The notes below the pieces were generated by a model. That model worked only from the letters and a program-made list of their open reading frames with translations. It was not told where the DNA came from and made no database searches. A program made the position numbers and the translations under genes. This document shows, piece after piece, positions 16,092-16,261 of a stretch of 16,261 nucleotides of DNA. Source of the DNA: an uncultured bacterium (GTDB taxonomy: Bacteria > Bacteroidota > Bacteroidia > Bacteroidales > Bacteroidaceae); NCBI GenBank assembly GCA_905216025.1, contig CAJMSE010000030.1:1-16261 (forward strand), written 5' to 3'. The stretch's first letter is position 1. Every line of letters begins with the position of its first letter.

Positions 16092-16261
16092 AAAAAATCA
16101 AGGCCCGGCTGATTCACGCGGGGCCGCTGTTCACCATAAGCCGCTGGTGCCTGGAAACGGCCCGGACGGCTTACATCCGCGCCGTGCGCACCGCGCGGGG
16201 CATTGATAAAAACAAGATCGTCTTTTCCTGCTTCATGGCACGCACCTATGGCGACAACCTG
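16064..16261 (+). CDS. CDP-glycerol glycerophosphotransferase-like protein, 3' partial
   Basis: The gene starts within the SDR gene (ATG at 16064, 28-base overlap) and runs off the window end; 66 residues are visible. They read MSKQRNGLVKKIKARLIHAG followed by a basic, amphipathic stretch, then KIVFSCFMARTYGDNL. That last segment resembles the start of the CDP-glycerol:poly(glycerophosphate) glycerophosphotransferase (TagF-like) domain, where a similar VVFxSFxGRxYxDNP motif occurs. Such enzymes add polyol-phosphate units to teichoic-acid or capsule chains at the inner membrane face. A weak GGAG lies 11 bases before the ATG. Codons (CGG, GGG, GCC) match the SDR gene and not the host genes. The call rests on a short N-terminal segment and on context. 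Confidence 0.65.
   Translation, partial: MSKQRNGLVKKIKARLIHAGPLFTISRWCLETARTAYIRAVRTARGIDKNKIVFSCFMARTYGDNL

Overview
The window looks like Bacteroidales DNA, probably Prevotellaceae-like. It carries a SusC/SusD outer-membrane import pair followed by lipoproteins, a secreted protein ending in a Prevotella-style sorting tail, and -7 boxes of the TAnnTTTG type upstream of two genes. Host-type genes have no Shine-Dalgarno sequence, favour CGC for Arg, and use ATA for Ile freely. There are no rRNA or tRNA genes and no CRISPR array. The species cannot be fixed from the sequence alone.

Left part (1-8573). A plus-strand operon runs SusC (5' end outside the window), SusD, a HExxH zinc metallohydrolase lipoprotein and a DUF4302-type lipoprotein, with gaps of 48, 21 and 11 bases. 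No glycoside hydrolase is present. The set looks like an import system in which a surface protease-like lipoprotein handles the ligand. After a 227-base gap with a long hairpin comes a secreted 395-aa protein, closed by a convincing terminator.

Middle (8574-11733). Two minus-strand genes follow: a single tyrosine recombinase with its own promoter, and a PL11 rhamnogalacturonan lyase. A perfect 15-bp hairpin lies between them. The lyase is divergent from metG across a 239-base intergenic region that holds the metG promoter and a 7-bp inverted repeat.

Right part (11734-16261). metG, a YafQ-type toxin-antitoxin pair and an IspD/TarI-family cytidylyltransferase form a plus-strand run with host-like codons. 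At about 15137 the sequence changes abruptly. The next two genes, an extended SDR epimerase/dehydratase and the start of a CDP-glycerol glycerophosphotransferase-like protein, use CGG and GGG codons, almost no ATA, and have a clear AAGGAG ribosome binding site. They resemble a Gram-positive (Firmicutes-like) surface-polymer cluster. This junction is the most notable feature: either a recent transfer next to a host cytidylyltransferase gene, or a chimeric assembly join.

I did not find a clearly new multi-gene system. The best leads are the composition junction, the protease-like import locus, and the lone integrase beside it.
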